24,340 bases of DNA from RGIG5579 sp045544655. Its GTDB lineage: Bacteria; Bacillota; Clostridia; Oscillospirales; SIG627. A program made the translations under genes and the position numbers. Shown here in pieces: positions 6,674 through 14,781 of the stretch; the first letter of the stretch is position 1, and each line of letters opens with the position of its first letter. The notes beneath the pieces were generated by a model. It was given only the letters and a program-made list of their open reading frames with translations, was not told where the DNA came from and did no database searches. The DNA is taken from the NCBI GenBank assembly GCA_045544655.1, contig JAZPZL010000185.1, positions 1 to 24,340 on the forward strand. The letters are read 5' to 3'.

Positions 6674-8697
6674 CGGGAAACCGAACCAAGAGTGCCAACG
6701 TAGTGGGACAGACCATGAAGCTCAATCCCCACGGTGATGCCGCCATTTACGAAACCATGGTGCGCTTGACCCGAGGAAACGAGGCTTTGCTTCACCCCTT
6801 CGTAGACTCCAAGGGTACCTTTGGTAAGCAGTATTCCAAAATGGCGTATGCCGCAAGCCGATATACGGAAGTCAAGCTTGCGCCCATCAGCGGAGAGCTT
6901 TTTGCAGGGATCGATAAGGACGCGGTCGATATGGTGGACAACTACGACGCTACCCTCAAGGAGCCCGTGCTTCTCCCCTCCTCTTTTCCCAACGTACTCG
7001 TTTGTCCCAACACGGGTATTGCGGTCGGTCTGGCAAGCTCCATTTGCTCCTTCAACCTGAACGAGACCTGCGATGCCGCCATTGCCTTGATGCGGGATCC
7101 CAATGCGGATCTGTACGAAATACTGAAGGCACCCGATTTTTCCACGGGAGGCGAGCTTCTTTACGACGAAGAGGAGATCCGCCAAGTATATGAAACGGGA
7201 AAAGGCTCCTTTACGATACGCGCCGTATGGGAGGTGCATCCCAAGGAAAACCGTATCGTAATTACGCAGATCCCTTACAACACCACGGTAGATCAGATCA
7301 TTGAAAAGATCGTACAAATGATCAAGGAAGGCAAGCTTCGCGAGATCAACGACGTCCGTGATGAGATCGACCTAGACGGATTGAAACTGACCATTGACTT
7401 GAAGCGCGGAAGCGATCCCGATAAGCTGATGGCAAAGCTTCTGAAGGCAACCGATCTGGAATGCCGATTCCCTTGCAATTTCAACATTTTGATCGCCGGC
7501 TCCCCTCACCAGCTTGGCGTTCGGGAGATTTTGAATGAATGGCACGCCTTCCGATGTGAATGTCTCAAGCGAGAGTTCTATTATGAGCTGGGTCAAAAAG
7601 AGACCAAGCTTCACCTTTTGCTGGGTCTTGAAAAGATCCTCGTGGATATTGACAAGGCCATTGCCATTATCCGTAAGACCGAGCATGAAAAGGACGTCAT
7701 TCCCAATCTGTGTAAAGGCTTTGATATTGACGAGCCTCAGGCAGAATACATTGCCGAGATCAAGCTGCGCCATTTAAACCGTCAGTACATTCTGGATCGG
7801 ATCGGCGAACGTGAAAAGCTGGAAAAAGAAATTGCCGAGCTGGAAGGGCTTCTTTCCAGCTCCCGCAAGCTTGACAATTACATCATCAAGCAGCTGGAGG
7901 GCATCAAAAAGAAATACGGTCAGGAGCGAAAAACCCGCATTGCTTACGAATTCAGCCGTCCCAGTGCTACGCTGAAGATGGAGGAAGAGGAAGAATACAC
8001 CGCCCACGCCGTGATCACCCGCGGAGGCTATCTGAAGAATATTCCTCTCAAGTCCATTATGATGAACGATCAGCAAAGATTGAAAGAAGAGGATGCCGTC
8101 GTATTTTCCGGGGAGCTTTCCTCCAAGCAGGCCATTTATTTCTTCACGGACAAAGGTCAGGTTTACCCTGCGAAATTCGGTGATTTTACCACCACGAAAT
8201 CATCGGAATTGGGTGATTACGTTCCCGCAAGACTGGAAATGGATGCAGATGAAAAAGTCATCTACTCGGCAATTATCGACGATCTCAGCGGAAAGCTCGC
8301 CATCGTCTTCGAAAACGGTAAGGGAGTTTGCTTCCCTATGTCCGTTTATGAAACCAAGGGAAACCGCAAAAAACTGACCGGTGCTTTCAGTACCCTATCC
8401 CCCGTGGCGGGAATGTTCCTTTTGAAAGGAAACGAGGTCAAGGAGATCCTTTTGAAAACCAAGACCGGAAGAGCCGCCATTCTCAGAACTACGCTTTTTG
8501 CGGAAAAGAGCACCCGTACCAGCGCAGGCAATCAAATGATCGCACTGAAGAAAAACGATATGATCGTTCAGGCTATGGAGGTTTCCACTGCGGAGCATCC
8601 CGAGCTTGCGATCTACAAAAAGCCCCGCATTCCCACTCCCGGCATTATCTTTAACGAAATCGATATGGAAGCCGCCCAAGGGAAAATGGACATTTAA
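6661..8697 (+). CDS. parC: Type IIA topoisomerase A subunit (GyrA/ParC), main part
   Basis: 678 codons; with the 65 upstream residues the restored protein is about 743 residues. It carries the winged-helix NPHGDAAIYETMVRL segment and the DNA-cleaving tyrosine in AASRYTEVKL (codon at 6862-6864), then the tower, coiled coil and a C-terminal beta-pinwheel region (from about 7990). I see no GyrA-box (QRRGGRG type) motif, and the length is short for GyrA, so a ParC-like or second GyrA-like paralogue is more likely than true gyrase. The symbol is tentative. No ParE/GyrB gene is adjacent. The ATG at 6661 has no ribosome site and is preceded in frame by TAA, so independent initiation is unlikely and the frameshift explanation is preferred. 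A strong terminator follows. Confidence 0.88.
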   Translation: MGLLTGNRTKSANVVGQTMKLNPHGDAAIYETMVRLTRGNEALLHPFVDSKGTFGKQYSKMAYAASRYTEVKLAPISGELFAGIDKDAVDMVDNYDATLKEPVLLPSSFPNVLVCPNTGIAVGLASSICSFNLNETCDAAIALMRDPNADLYEILKAPDFSTGGELLYDEEEIRQVYETGKGSFTIRAVWEVHPKENRIVITQIPYNTTVDQIIEKIVQMIKEGKLREINDVRDEIDLDGLKLTIDLKRGSDPDKLMAKLLKATDLECRFPCNFNILIAGSPHQLGVREILNEWHAFRCECLKREFYYELGQKETKLHLLLGLEKILVDIDKAIAIIRKTEHEKDVIPNLCKGFDIDEPQAEYIAEIKLRHLNRQYILDRIGEREKLEKEIAELEGLLSSSRKLDNYIIKQLEGIKKKYGQERKTRIAYEFSRPSATLKMEEEEEYTAHAVITRGGYLKNIPLKSIMMNDQQRLKEEDAVVFSGELSSKQAIYFFTDKGQVYPAKFGDFTTTKSSELGDYVPARLEMDADEKVIYSAIIDDLSGKLAIVFENGKGVCFPMSVYETKGNRKKLTGAFSTLSPVAGMFLLKGNEVKEILLKTKTGRAAILRTTLFAEKSTRTSAGNQMIALKKNDMIVQAMEVSTAEHPELAIYKKPRIPTPGIIFNEIDMEAAQGKMDI

Positions 8698-8703
8698 GTC
8701 CTC

Positions 8704-8741
8704 AAAAAAGAACGGATTCATTGTGAGTCCGTTCTTTTTTT
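8704..8741. terminator. Bidirectional terminator between topoisomerase and AraC-type genes
   Basis: AAAAAAGAACGGA (8704-8716) pairs perfectly with TCCGTTCTTTTTT (8728-8740), with an 11-base loop. A and T runs on both sides let it serve both convergent genes; it overlaps the stop codon of the AraC-family gene. Confidence 0.85.
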
Positions 8742-9540
8742 AGAAATCAAACAAGGACAATTTGCCGGGAGTCGTACCAAAGCGTTTTTTAAAAGCATCA
8801 TAAAATCCGCTGACGCTTGAAAAGCCGCTTTCAAAAGCAACGTCGATCATATTCAGATCCGTTGTTTTCAAAAGAAAAAGCGCGTGCTGCATTTTCTTTT
8901 CCAATACGTATTCCCCATACGAAATTCCCGTTAATGCAAAAAAACGTCGCGAAAAGGTGCTTTCTGCCATACCCGCCTGTTTTGCCACAGCCTGCAGTCG
9001 GATTCCGCTTGTAATATTGCGGTCAATTTCATCAAGCAAGCGCAAGAACTCACGATCACTTTGCTGTACGGGAGCAAAAGAATAATTATCTATTCGCTCC
9101 GCCTTAATAAAAAACTCAGTAATTTTTGCGGAAGCAAACTCATATCGGAACGGAAAATCTTTTTTCCATTCATCGAAAACCTCTCGAAGCAAAGAGGACA
9201 AGGAAGGATTTCTTATCACATTCTTCCCCTGCACAGCGCGATCCCGAAAAAACATAAAATGATGCAATTCGGAAAAAGAATTGTGGGAAAGATTGAATAT
9301 TCCCAAATCGAAGCCGTTTTTTCCAAAGGCTGTAAAGCACCTTCTTTGTCCGATATTTAAAAAGATTACGTCCCCTTCTGCAACACGATTGGAACGGTCT
9401 TCAATTTCCCAAACCGCCTCTCCCCGCAATACGAGGCAAATCCTCAGATCCGAATAAAAAACATCCTTGGAAGCGGAACGGGAATCGTACTCCTTATGAA
9501 TGGCACGGACAGAAAAATTGTGCTGATTGAGAATCATCAT
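8740..9540 (-). CDS. AraC-family transcriptional regulator
   Basis: 266 residues from the ATG at 9540, about eight bases after GGGAGG. In-frame TTG, GTG and ATG codons further upstream overlap that site and are not favoured. The N-terminal half (about 1-120) looks like a cupin ligand-binding domain (AVWEIEDRSNRVAEGDVIFLN). The C-terminal 100 residues are a classical AraC double helix-turn-helix: 'LQAVAKQAGMAESTFSRRFFALTGISYGEYV', then 'IDVAFESGFSSVSGFYDAFKKRFGTTP'. It is divergent from the FAD-oxidoreductase pair across 139 bases, so it probably activates that operon in response to its substrate, perhaps a sugar or a plant-derived compound. The inducer cannot be read from sequence. Confidence 0.92.
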   Translation of the reverse strand: MMILNQHNFSVRAIHKEYDSRSASKDVFYSDLRICLVLRGEAVWEIEDRSNRVAEGDVIFLNIGQRRCFTAFGKNGFDLGIFNLSHNSFSELHHFMFFRDRAVQGKNVIRNPSLSSLLREVFDEWKKDFPFRYEFASAKITEFFIKAERIDNYSFAPVQQSDREFLRLLDEIDRNITSGIRLQAVAKQAGMAESTFSRRFFALTGISYGEYVLEKKMQHALFLLKTTDLNMIDVAFESGFSSVSGFYDAFKKRFGTTPGKLSLFDF

Positions 9541-9679
9541 ATCCATCACCTCCCTATCACAATAACACAAGTTTTCTCATTTTGCAAGAAAACGAAATAA
9601 AATGCTTGAAAATCGGTGGAAAAATCAAGGCCTTCGTGATATTCTATGAATGAAAACGGATTTTTGAAGGAGGTACTTC

Positions 9680-10402
9680 ATGTACGACGTAATCGTATTG
9701 GGCGCAAGCTTTGCGGCGGCGGGTATCGCACGTGTATGCGGTAAGAGGTGTTTGGTTCTGGAACGGAGAATGGAAGCGGGCTATGAGTTTTACGGTGCCT
9801 TGCATTTCGGGACCGGCTATGACACCCCTCTTAAACTCAGCGAAGCGGAAGAGATGCGCAAACAATTTTGCAAAAAAACATCCCCCTACGGAAACGATGC
9901 GCTTCTTTATCCCATTTTCAAGGAATGTGATATTTATTTCGGAACGGAGACCGTATCCGTTGAAGCAAAAGGCGAAAGCTTCCTTTGCACCGTTCACGGT
10001 GTAGACGGCTTTCGAAGCTTTGAGGGAAAAACGGTGGTCGATACACGCAGTAATACAAAAATCAGCACGTCAAAAAGCTTCAATCTGTTGATAGAGAGCA
10101 AGGAACTGCCACAGATCGAAGGCGTCTCTTGCAAGGAGGCGGACACCGAGGGAAGATTCGTACTTACAATTCCCGTTCCCCTTTCCTGCACCTTTCACGA
10201 GGCAAGAAAAATCGCTCTGAAGATCGTCGAAACATTTTCCCCCTCTCAGAAGCTGATCCTTTCCGCAACTGAATTTGATTATCAAATTTCAAAATCGCTT
10301 CGAGAAGAAGATGGGATCCGCGCTTTGCCCTCCAAGGCTTATGAGAATCCCCTTTTGGCTTACGAAGCGGGACTTATTTTCGGGAAGGAGCTGAAAAAAT
10401 GA
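9680..10402 (+). CDS. FAD/NAD-binding oxidoreductase-like protein, small partner
   Basis: 240 residues with a strong AAGGAGG site. It begins with a beta-alpha-beta dinucleotide-binding signature, YDVIVLGASFAAAGIA, then ends a second strand with LVLERR. The glycine pattern is eroded compared with GxGxxG (G-A-S-F-A-A-A), so tight FAD binding is uncertain. The rest lacks the usual large insert domain and is much shorter than typical flavoprotein oxidoreductases. Its stop overlaps the next gene's start (ATGA at 10399-10402), so the two proteins are translationally coupled and probably act together. Divergent from an AraC regulator. It may be a dedicated helper or degenerate homologue of the following enzyme. 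Confidence 0.72.
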   Translation: MYDVIVLGASFAAAGIARVCGKRCLVLERRMEAGYEFYGALHFGTGYDTPLKLSEAEEMRKQFCKKTSPYGNDALLYPIFKECDIYFGTETVSVEAKGESFLCTVHGVDGFRSFEGKTVVDTRSNTKISTSKSFNLLIESKELPQIEGVSCKEADTEGRFVLTIPVPLSCTFHEARKIALKIVETFSPSQKLILSATEFDYQISKSLREEDGIRALPSKAYENPLLAYEAGLIFGKELKK

Positions 10403-12273
10403 TTTACCTTTCTTCTCTTTACGGCGGCGTTCTCCGAAAAGAAGCTGTGCAAAAGCCCGAATTTGAAAAGAACTATGACGTGATCGTTTGTGGTCTTGGA
10501 ACAGCAGGCTCCTTGGCAGCCCTTTTTTGCGGGGAAAACGGATTATCCGTTTTGGGAGTTGAAGCTTTCACCTGCGTGGGGGGAACCCACACGGCGGGAG
10601 GAATCAGCGGTCATTACTTCGGCTGTCCCGGCGGAAGATACGAAACCGTGGATCAAAAGGCTTTGGAATTTGCAAAAAAATTCACCTGCACTCCTGCAGA
10701 AGCACGGAAGCTTTTGTATGAAAAGGATTTGGTTGAAAGCGGAGCAGAGCTTCTTTTTGAATCTTCCGTTTGCGGCGTTTACTTGGAAGATAAAACCGTG
10801 ATCGGCGTTCAGATCCTGACCCAAAACGGAATTCTCCACTGCGGCGCAAAGGTGGTAATGGACTGCACCGCCGAAGCTACGGTAGCGGCGATGGCAGGAT
10901 GCAAAACGGAATTCGGAAGAAAAATCGACGTACAAATGCAGCCCTATTCACTGGTATCCCTCTGGTATGACGGTAAAAAATACCGATGCAACAACGTGGA
11001 TTTCGGTCGTGTAAACCAAAACGATCCCAAAGCCCTAGCCGATGCAATCCTTTTTGCCCGCTCCTACAACTGTGACGAAGCGAAAAAAGGTCTTCTGATC
11101 TGCCAGATGCCCTTTTTAGGACTCTGGGAAGGACGGCGAATCGTTTCAGAAGAAACCGTACGTCTGGAGGATCTGTTTGCAGACATACAAGCAAAAGAGG
11201 TGATGTTTTACTCTTATGCAGATCTGGATAAGCACGGCTGGGATATTGCCTTTGACGGAGAACTCCTCGGTGACTGGGCAGTAGGAGCCAATTTGGGTGC
11301 GTACAATCTGAGCATTGCAGTTCCCTACAAAGCGATTTTGCCAAAAGATCACGAAGGCATTCTCGTGCCTTGCCGCGCCTTGGGGGTAGACCGAGACGTA
11401 TCCAGCTGCGTACGAATGAATCTTGATATGAAAAAAGCGGCTGAAGCCGCGGCGGAATGGGCAACCCTCGCCATCCGACAAGATCAAGCCTTGCGGGAGG
11501 TTCCCTATTCGCAAATCAAGGAAAAACTGCTTTCAAGCTCTTGTCTGCGAGAAAGTGACGATCGGGGGGTGCGCGTTGACGGAAAACGAAGCCCGGACGG
11601 CTCCCCTTTCCCTTCGCGAGACGTGAAATGGATCCGCTCTCCCGAGCTTTTAAAAGACGCTTTACAATCTGAAAAGCCGGGTGAAGGGATCTGGTCTGCC
11701 AAAAGAATGGGAGAAATGGCTATTCCCACACTCGTTGCCTATCTTGGCTCCACAAATGAACACCTGAAAAAGCACGCGGCATTTGCTTTGGCAAGTTTGG
11801 GGAATGAGGCTTCCAAGCCAATTCTGCGGGAGATGGTGCAAAAGAGAGATCCTTTTATGCTGAAGGATTGCCGAAAACACAACAATCTTCGAGGATGCAT
11901 TGCGATTCATTGGCTGGGAAGACTTGCCGATCGGGAGATCACGGAAGAGCTGACAGATTTGATCTGCAATCCCGAGGAATCCAAAAAAGCCGTTTATCAG
12001 CAAAGGGAAGTACAAACGACCCGATACAAGGTACTGGATTTTCAGGACGTTTATTATCAGTTTGCTTCTCAGGCGGTGGTCGCCTTAATACGGATCGGTG
12101 AAACTCACGAAGACCTGAGACCGACGATCCGGCGAGCTTTTGAAATCGCTTTCGAGGGAGATGCATACTACGGTCGATTTACGAAGAGACCTCGCGAAAG
12201 CAGTGAAGGCAATATGGTGCTTACCATGAAAAACATTGCTCTTACGACCTGCGAGCATTGGAAAGAAAGCTAA
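10399..12273 (+). CDS. FAD-dependent oxidoreductase with C-terminal HEAT-like repeats
   Basis: 624 residues. YDVIVCGLGTAGSLAALFC at about 26-44 is a full GxGxxG dinucleotide-binding motif; GGTHTAGGISGHYFG and 'VVMDCTAEATVAAMAGC' are typical of the FAD_oxidored family, and the motif near residues 315-335 (VPCRALGVDRDVSSCVRM) is the family's second FAD-contact region. From about residue 433 the sequence turns into helical repeats of HEAT/PBS-lyase type (GEMAIPTLVAYLGS, then LKKHAAFALASLG), an unusual addition. Translation is coupled to the upstream gene by a 4-base overlap. The family mostly acts on plant or host carbohydrates and related alcohols, but the substrate is unknown. It ends at a perfect bidirectional terminator. 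Confidence 0.85.
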   Translation: MIYLSSLYGGVLRKEAVQKPEFEKNYDVIVCGLGTAGSLAALFCGENGLSVLGVEAFTCVGGTHTAGGISGHYFGCPGGRYETVDQKALEFAKKFTCTPAEARKLLYEKDLVESGAELLFESSVCGVYLEDKTVIGVQILTQNGILHCGAKVVMDCTAEATVAAMAGCKTEFGRKIDVQMQPYSLVSLWYDGKKYRCNNVDFGRVNQNDPKALADAILFARSYNCDEAKKGLLICQMPFLGLWEGRRIVSEETVRLEDLFADIQAKEVMFYSYADLDKHGWDIAFDGELLGDWAVGANLGAYNLSIAVPYKAILPKDHEGILVPCRALGVDRDVSSCVRMNLDMKKAAEAAAEWATLAIRQDQALREVPYSQIKEKLLSSSCLRESDDRGVRVDGKRSPDGSPFPSRDVKWIRSPELLKDALQSEKPGEGIWSAKRMGEMAIPTLVAYLGSTNEHLKKHAAFALASLGNEASKPILREMVQKRDPFMLKDCRKHNNLRGCIAIHWLGRLADREITEELTDLICNPEESKKAVYQQREVQTTRYKVLDFQDVYYQFASQAVVALIRIGETHEDLRPTIRRAFEIAFEGDAYYGRFTKRPRESSEGNMVLTMKNIALTTCEHWKES

Positions 12274-12275
12274 AA

Positions 12276-12316
12276 GAGAAAACGCAAGAACCCGCTGTGA
12301 GTTCTTGCGTTTTCTT
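12276..12316. terminator. Bidirectional terminator between FAD operon and xpt
   Basis: GAAAACGCAAGAAC (12278-12291) pairs perfectly with GTTCTTGCGTTTTC (12301-12314) around a 9-base loop. It sits between two convergent genes and has A and T tracts on its two sides. Confidence 0.85.
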
Positions 12317-12321
12317 AATAC

Positions 12322-12906
12322 TTAATCTTGAGGACGAAATACGATGGAGCCGTTGGAAGCATCCATTGCATCCACGATGGCGATGCTCTGCAGATCGTAG
12401 CCCTTTTCTCGAAGGGATGCGCCACCCACCTGGAAGCCCTTTTCAATGGCGATTCCCAAGCCGGAAACAGTTGCTCCCGCCTCCTGCACGATGGAAATGA
12501 GTCCTTCCAAAGCACAGCCGTTGGCAAGGAAATCATCTATGATCAGCACGTGATCGTCTGCATTGATAAATTTCTTGGAAACGATAATCTGATTGCGATT
12601 TTTATGCGTATAAGAAATAACCTCCGCAACGTACATTTCTCCGTCTATATTAATGGATTTGGATTTTTTTGCAAATACCATCGGAACACCGAATTCCTTG
12701 GCAACGGGATAGGCGATTGCAATGCCGGACGCCTCAATGGTAAGAACCTTCGTTACTTTTTTATGAGCAAAGCGACGGTGAAACTCCCTGCCGATCTCAT
12801 CCAAAAGGGCAATATCCATCTGGTGATTCAAAAAGCTGTCCACCTTCAGAACATTTCCTTCCTTCACCACGCCGTCTTTCACAATTCTTTCTTCCAAAAA
12901 ATTCAT
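12322..12906 (-). CDS. xpt: Xanthine phosphoribosyltransferase
   Basis: 194 residues, the same length as the B. subtilis enzyme. The ATG at 12906 follows GGAGGG by eight bases. The protein starts MNFLEERIVKDG, shows the PRPP-binding loop as HVLIIDDFLANG (the family's 'DDFLANG' form), and ends with IVDAMDASNGSIVF. XPRT salvages xanthine with PRPP to give XMP. In many Firmicutes xpt is controlled by a guanine riboswitch; I checked the leader (12907-13060) and see no purine-riboswitch core there. Instead a sigma-A-like promoter lies close to the gene. No pbuX permease follows. Confidence 0.95.
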   Translation of the reverse strand: MNFLEERIVKDGVVKEGNVLKVDSFLNHQMDIALLDEIGREFHRRFAHKKVTKVLTIEASGIAIAYPVAKEFGVPMVFAKKSKSINIDGEMYVAEVISYTHKNRNQIIVSKKFINADDHVLIIDDFLANGCALEGLISIVQEAGATVSGLGIAIEKGFQVGGASLREKGYDLQSIAIVDAMDASNGSIVFRPQD

Positions 12907-12933
12907 AGTCCAAACCCTCCATTTCTTTTCGAC

Positions 12934-12962
12934 AGTATAACACATCTTTTTCCAAAAGTCAC
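12934..12962 (-). promoter_or_regulatory. Promoter of xpt
   Basis: On the minus strand GTGACT (plus 12957-12962) and TATACT (plus 12934-12939) are 17 bases apart, a reasonable sigma-A match. The implied leader is only about 20 bases, which leaves no room for a riboswitch. Confidence 0.55.
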
Positions 12963-13023
12963 TCTTTTTTAAAAGAAAAAAACACTCTTTTTTATATTTT
13001 TTTTGATAAAATATCACATAACC

Positions 13024-13053
13024 TTCAAATAAATATGAGAAGATAGATATAAT
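13024..13053 (+). promoter_or_regulatory. Promoter of the beta-helix secreted-protein gene
   Basis: A perfect TATAAT at 13048-13053 with a weak TTCAAA (13024-13029) 18 bases upstream. It lies 24 bases before the ATG at 13077 and shares the intergenic region with the divergent xpt promoter. Confidence 0.45.
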
Positions 13054-13076
13054 CAAGGTATAAAAGGAGAACTGCT

Positions 13077-14735
13077 ATGCAAAAATTCATCGCATTTTTG
13101 ATCCTTCTGTCTTGTTCCGGTCTTTTTTGCGCTTGTCAAGGGGAGAATCCGTCTCGAGCAAACAATAACGAGGTTACGGAAATACTCTTAAGCGATGAAA
13201 AAATTACCGCAGACGGAAAGGAACTGACCGGGAATCACTCAAGCTCTCTGTACGTGGAAAACGATATCGTTTACTACGAAGCCGGAAAGGATTTCACTTA
13301 CGGTGAAGGCTCGGAGAAGGATGCCCACGAAAAAGAGGAAGCAGAAGCGCATACGGTTCTGCACGTTACTCGCCCAGGCACCTATCGCCTGAAGGGAAAG
13401 CTCTCTCAAGGACAGATCGCAATTGATCTGGGAGATGATGCAAAGGAAGATGAAAACGCGGTTGTCACGCTGATTCTGGACGGAGTGGATCTCACCTGCA
13501 CGGTAGCTCCTGCCGTGATCTTTTACAACACCTACGAATGCGGAAGCAGTGATGCGGAAAAGGCATCCAAGAACGTAGATACCTCCAAAGCGGGAGCCAA
13601 CGTGATCCTTGCCGACGGAAGCGTCAACACGGTCAACGGCTCCTACGTAGAACGTATTTACAAGCCAGATTCCGTTGTTTTAAACGAGGATAAGACGGAA
13701 GTGGAGGATGCAAAAAAGCTTCACAAATACGACGCAGCTTTTTACTCCAAAACGTCTATGAATGTCAGCGGTGAAGAAAAGGGCAACGGCATTCTCAACA
13801 TCAAAGCGGAAAACGAAGGTCTGGGAAGCGAGCTTCATTTGACGGTCAACGGAGGAAACATCAGCATTCTCTCGGGGAATGACGGAATCAATACCAACGA
13901 AGACGGCGTATCCGTTACGACCGTCAACGGCGGCAAGCTTTCCATCAAGGTAACGGGTGAAACGGGCGAGGGTGACGGAATCGATTCCAAGGGCTGGCTG
14001 ATCATCAACGGAGGTGAAGTCTACGCCCAGGCTTGCGCCACCAGCGGTGATGCGGGAATTGACTCGGATATGGGAATTGAGATCAACGGCGGCACGGTAG
14101 TTGCAAGCGGAAGTATGCTGGATCGGATCGAAACCAGCGATCAAACCTACGCAGTATTCAATTTTGCACAAAAGCAAAAGGGCGGCGAAAAGATCAAATT
14201 GAAAAATGAAGCGGGCAACATCGTTTTTGAAGCAAAGCCCGAAAATGCCTATTCCATTTTGATCGTCAGCTCCCCCGAGCTATCTCCCGGCACCTACACC
14301 CTTTGGAGTGACGATACACAGCTGGAAGGGCAAAGCGGAGGTATGATGGGCGGCATGGGTACTCCCCCTTCCGTTGTAAATCCGGAAATGCCGAACGGTG
14401 CAACCCCGCCTGAGATGCCCGAGGGTGGAACACCTCCCGAGAAGCCGGAAGGCGAACCGCAGCAGCAAGACCGAATTCCATCAGACAAAGTGGAAAAACC
14501 AAACGGTCAAAAACCCATGCCCGGATTTGAATTCCCCGATGGAGAAAAACCGAATTTTGAATTCCCTGATGGGAATTTTCCCGACAGAGGATTCGGAGGA
14601 AAGCGGGAAGAGAATCAAACTGCGGGAGAGTCCTCCGCTGATTTCATTCTCAAAGAAGGAGCAAATTCCTTCAGCGGCATTAAGGCTTTGACCGAAAAGA
14701 CGGAAAGCCAAGCTGATCAGGCAGCTGCAGGATAA
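13077..14735 (+). CDS. Secreted carbohydrate-binding beta-helix protein (Cthe_2159-type)
   Basis: 552 residues. Signal peptide with two possible lipobox cysteines (LLSC at 10-13 or FCAC at 17-20), so it is probably a lipoprotein. The body (about 30-415) has the repeated 'ITVNGG..I..G.DGINT.' turns of the Cthe_2159 family, a right-handed beta helix reported to bind acidic plant polysaccharides: LHLTVNGGNISIL, GDGIDSKGWLIINGG and IDSDMGIEINGGTVVASG are clear repeats. It then has a low-complexity tail (about 420-510) of Pro-Glu-Met-Pro and Glu-Phe-Pro-Asp-Gly units, likely an extended spacer through the cell wall. Lone gene between promoters and terminators; no partner enzymes are close. The ligand is inferred only from the family. 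Confidence 0.85.
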   Translation: MQKFIAFLILLSCSGLFCACQGENPSRANNNEVTEILLSDEKITADGKELTGNHSSSLYVENDIVYYEAGKDFTYGEGSEKDAHEKEEAEAHTVLHVTRPGTYRLKGKLSQGQIAIDLGDDAKEDENAVVTLILDGVDLTCTVAPAVIFYNTYECGSSDAEKASKNVDTSKAGANVILADGSVNTVNGSYVERIYKPDSVVLNEDKTEVEDAKKLHKYDAAFYSKTSMNVSGEEKGNGILNIKAENEGLGSELHLTVNGGNISILSGNDGINTNEDGVSVTTVNGGKLSIKVTGETGEGDGIDSKGWLIINGGEVYAQACATSGDAGIDSDMGIEINGGTVVASGSMLDRIETSDQTYAVFNFAQKQKGGEKIKLKNEAGNIVFEAKPENAYSILIVSSPELSPGTYTLWSDDTQLEGQSGGMMGGMGTPPSVVNPEMPNGATPPEMPEGGTPPEKPEGEPQQQDRIPSDKVEKPNGQKPMPGFEFPDGEKPNFEFPDGNFPDRGFGGKREENQTAGESSADFILKEGANSFSGIKALTEKTESQADQAAAG

Positions 14736-14746
14736 GCCTATTAACC

Positions 14747-14778
14747 AAAAAAGCCATCGCTTGAAGCGATGGCTTTTT
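14747..14778. terminator. Bidirectional terminator between beta-helix protein and cation exporter
   Basis: AAAAAGCCATCGCT and AGCGATGGCTTTTT form a perfect stem around a three-base loop, with A and T tracts on both sides. It separates two convergent genes. Confidence 0.88.
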
Positions 14779-14781
14779 GAT

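Noticed and set aside
9541..9679. Clear promoters or operator for the AraC/FAD-oxidoreductase pair
   Set aside because: Candidate -35/-10 pairs had poor spacing or would start inside the ribosome site; nothing convincing enough to list.
12907..13060. Guanine riboswitch expected before xpt
   Set aside because: I looked for the paired loops and conserved core of the purine riboswitch and found only AT-rich sequence with a close promoter.
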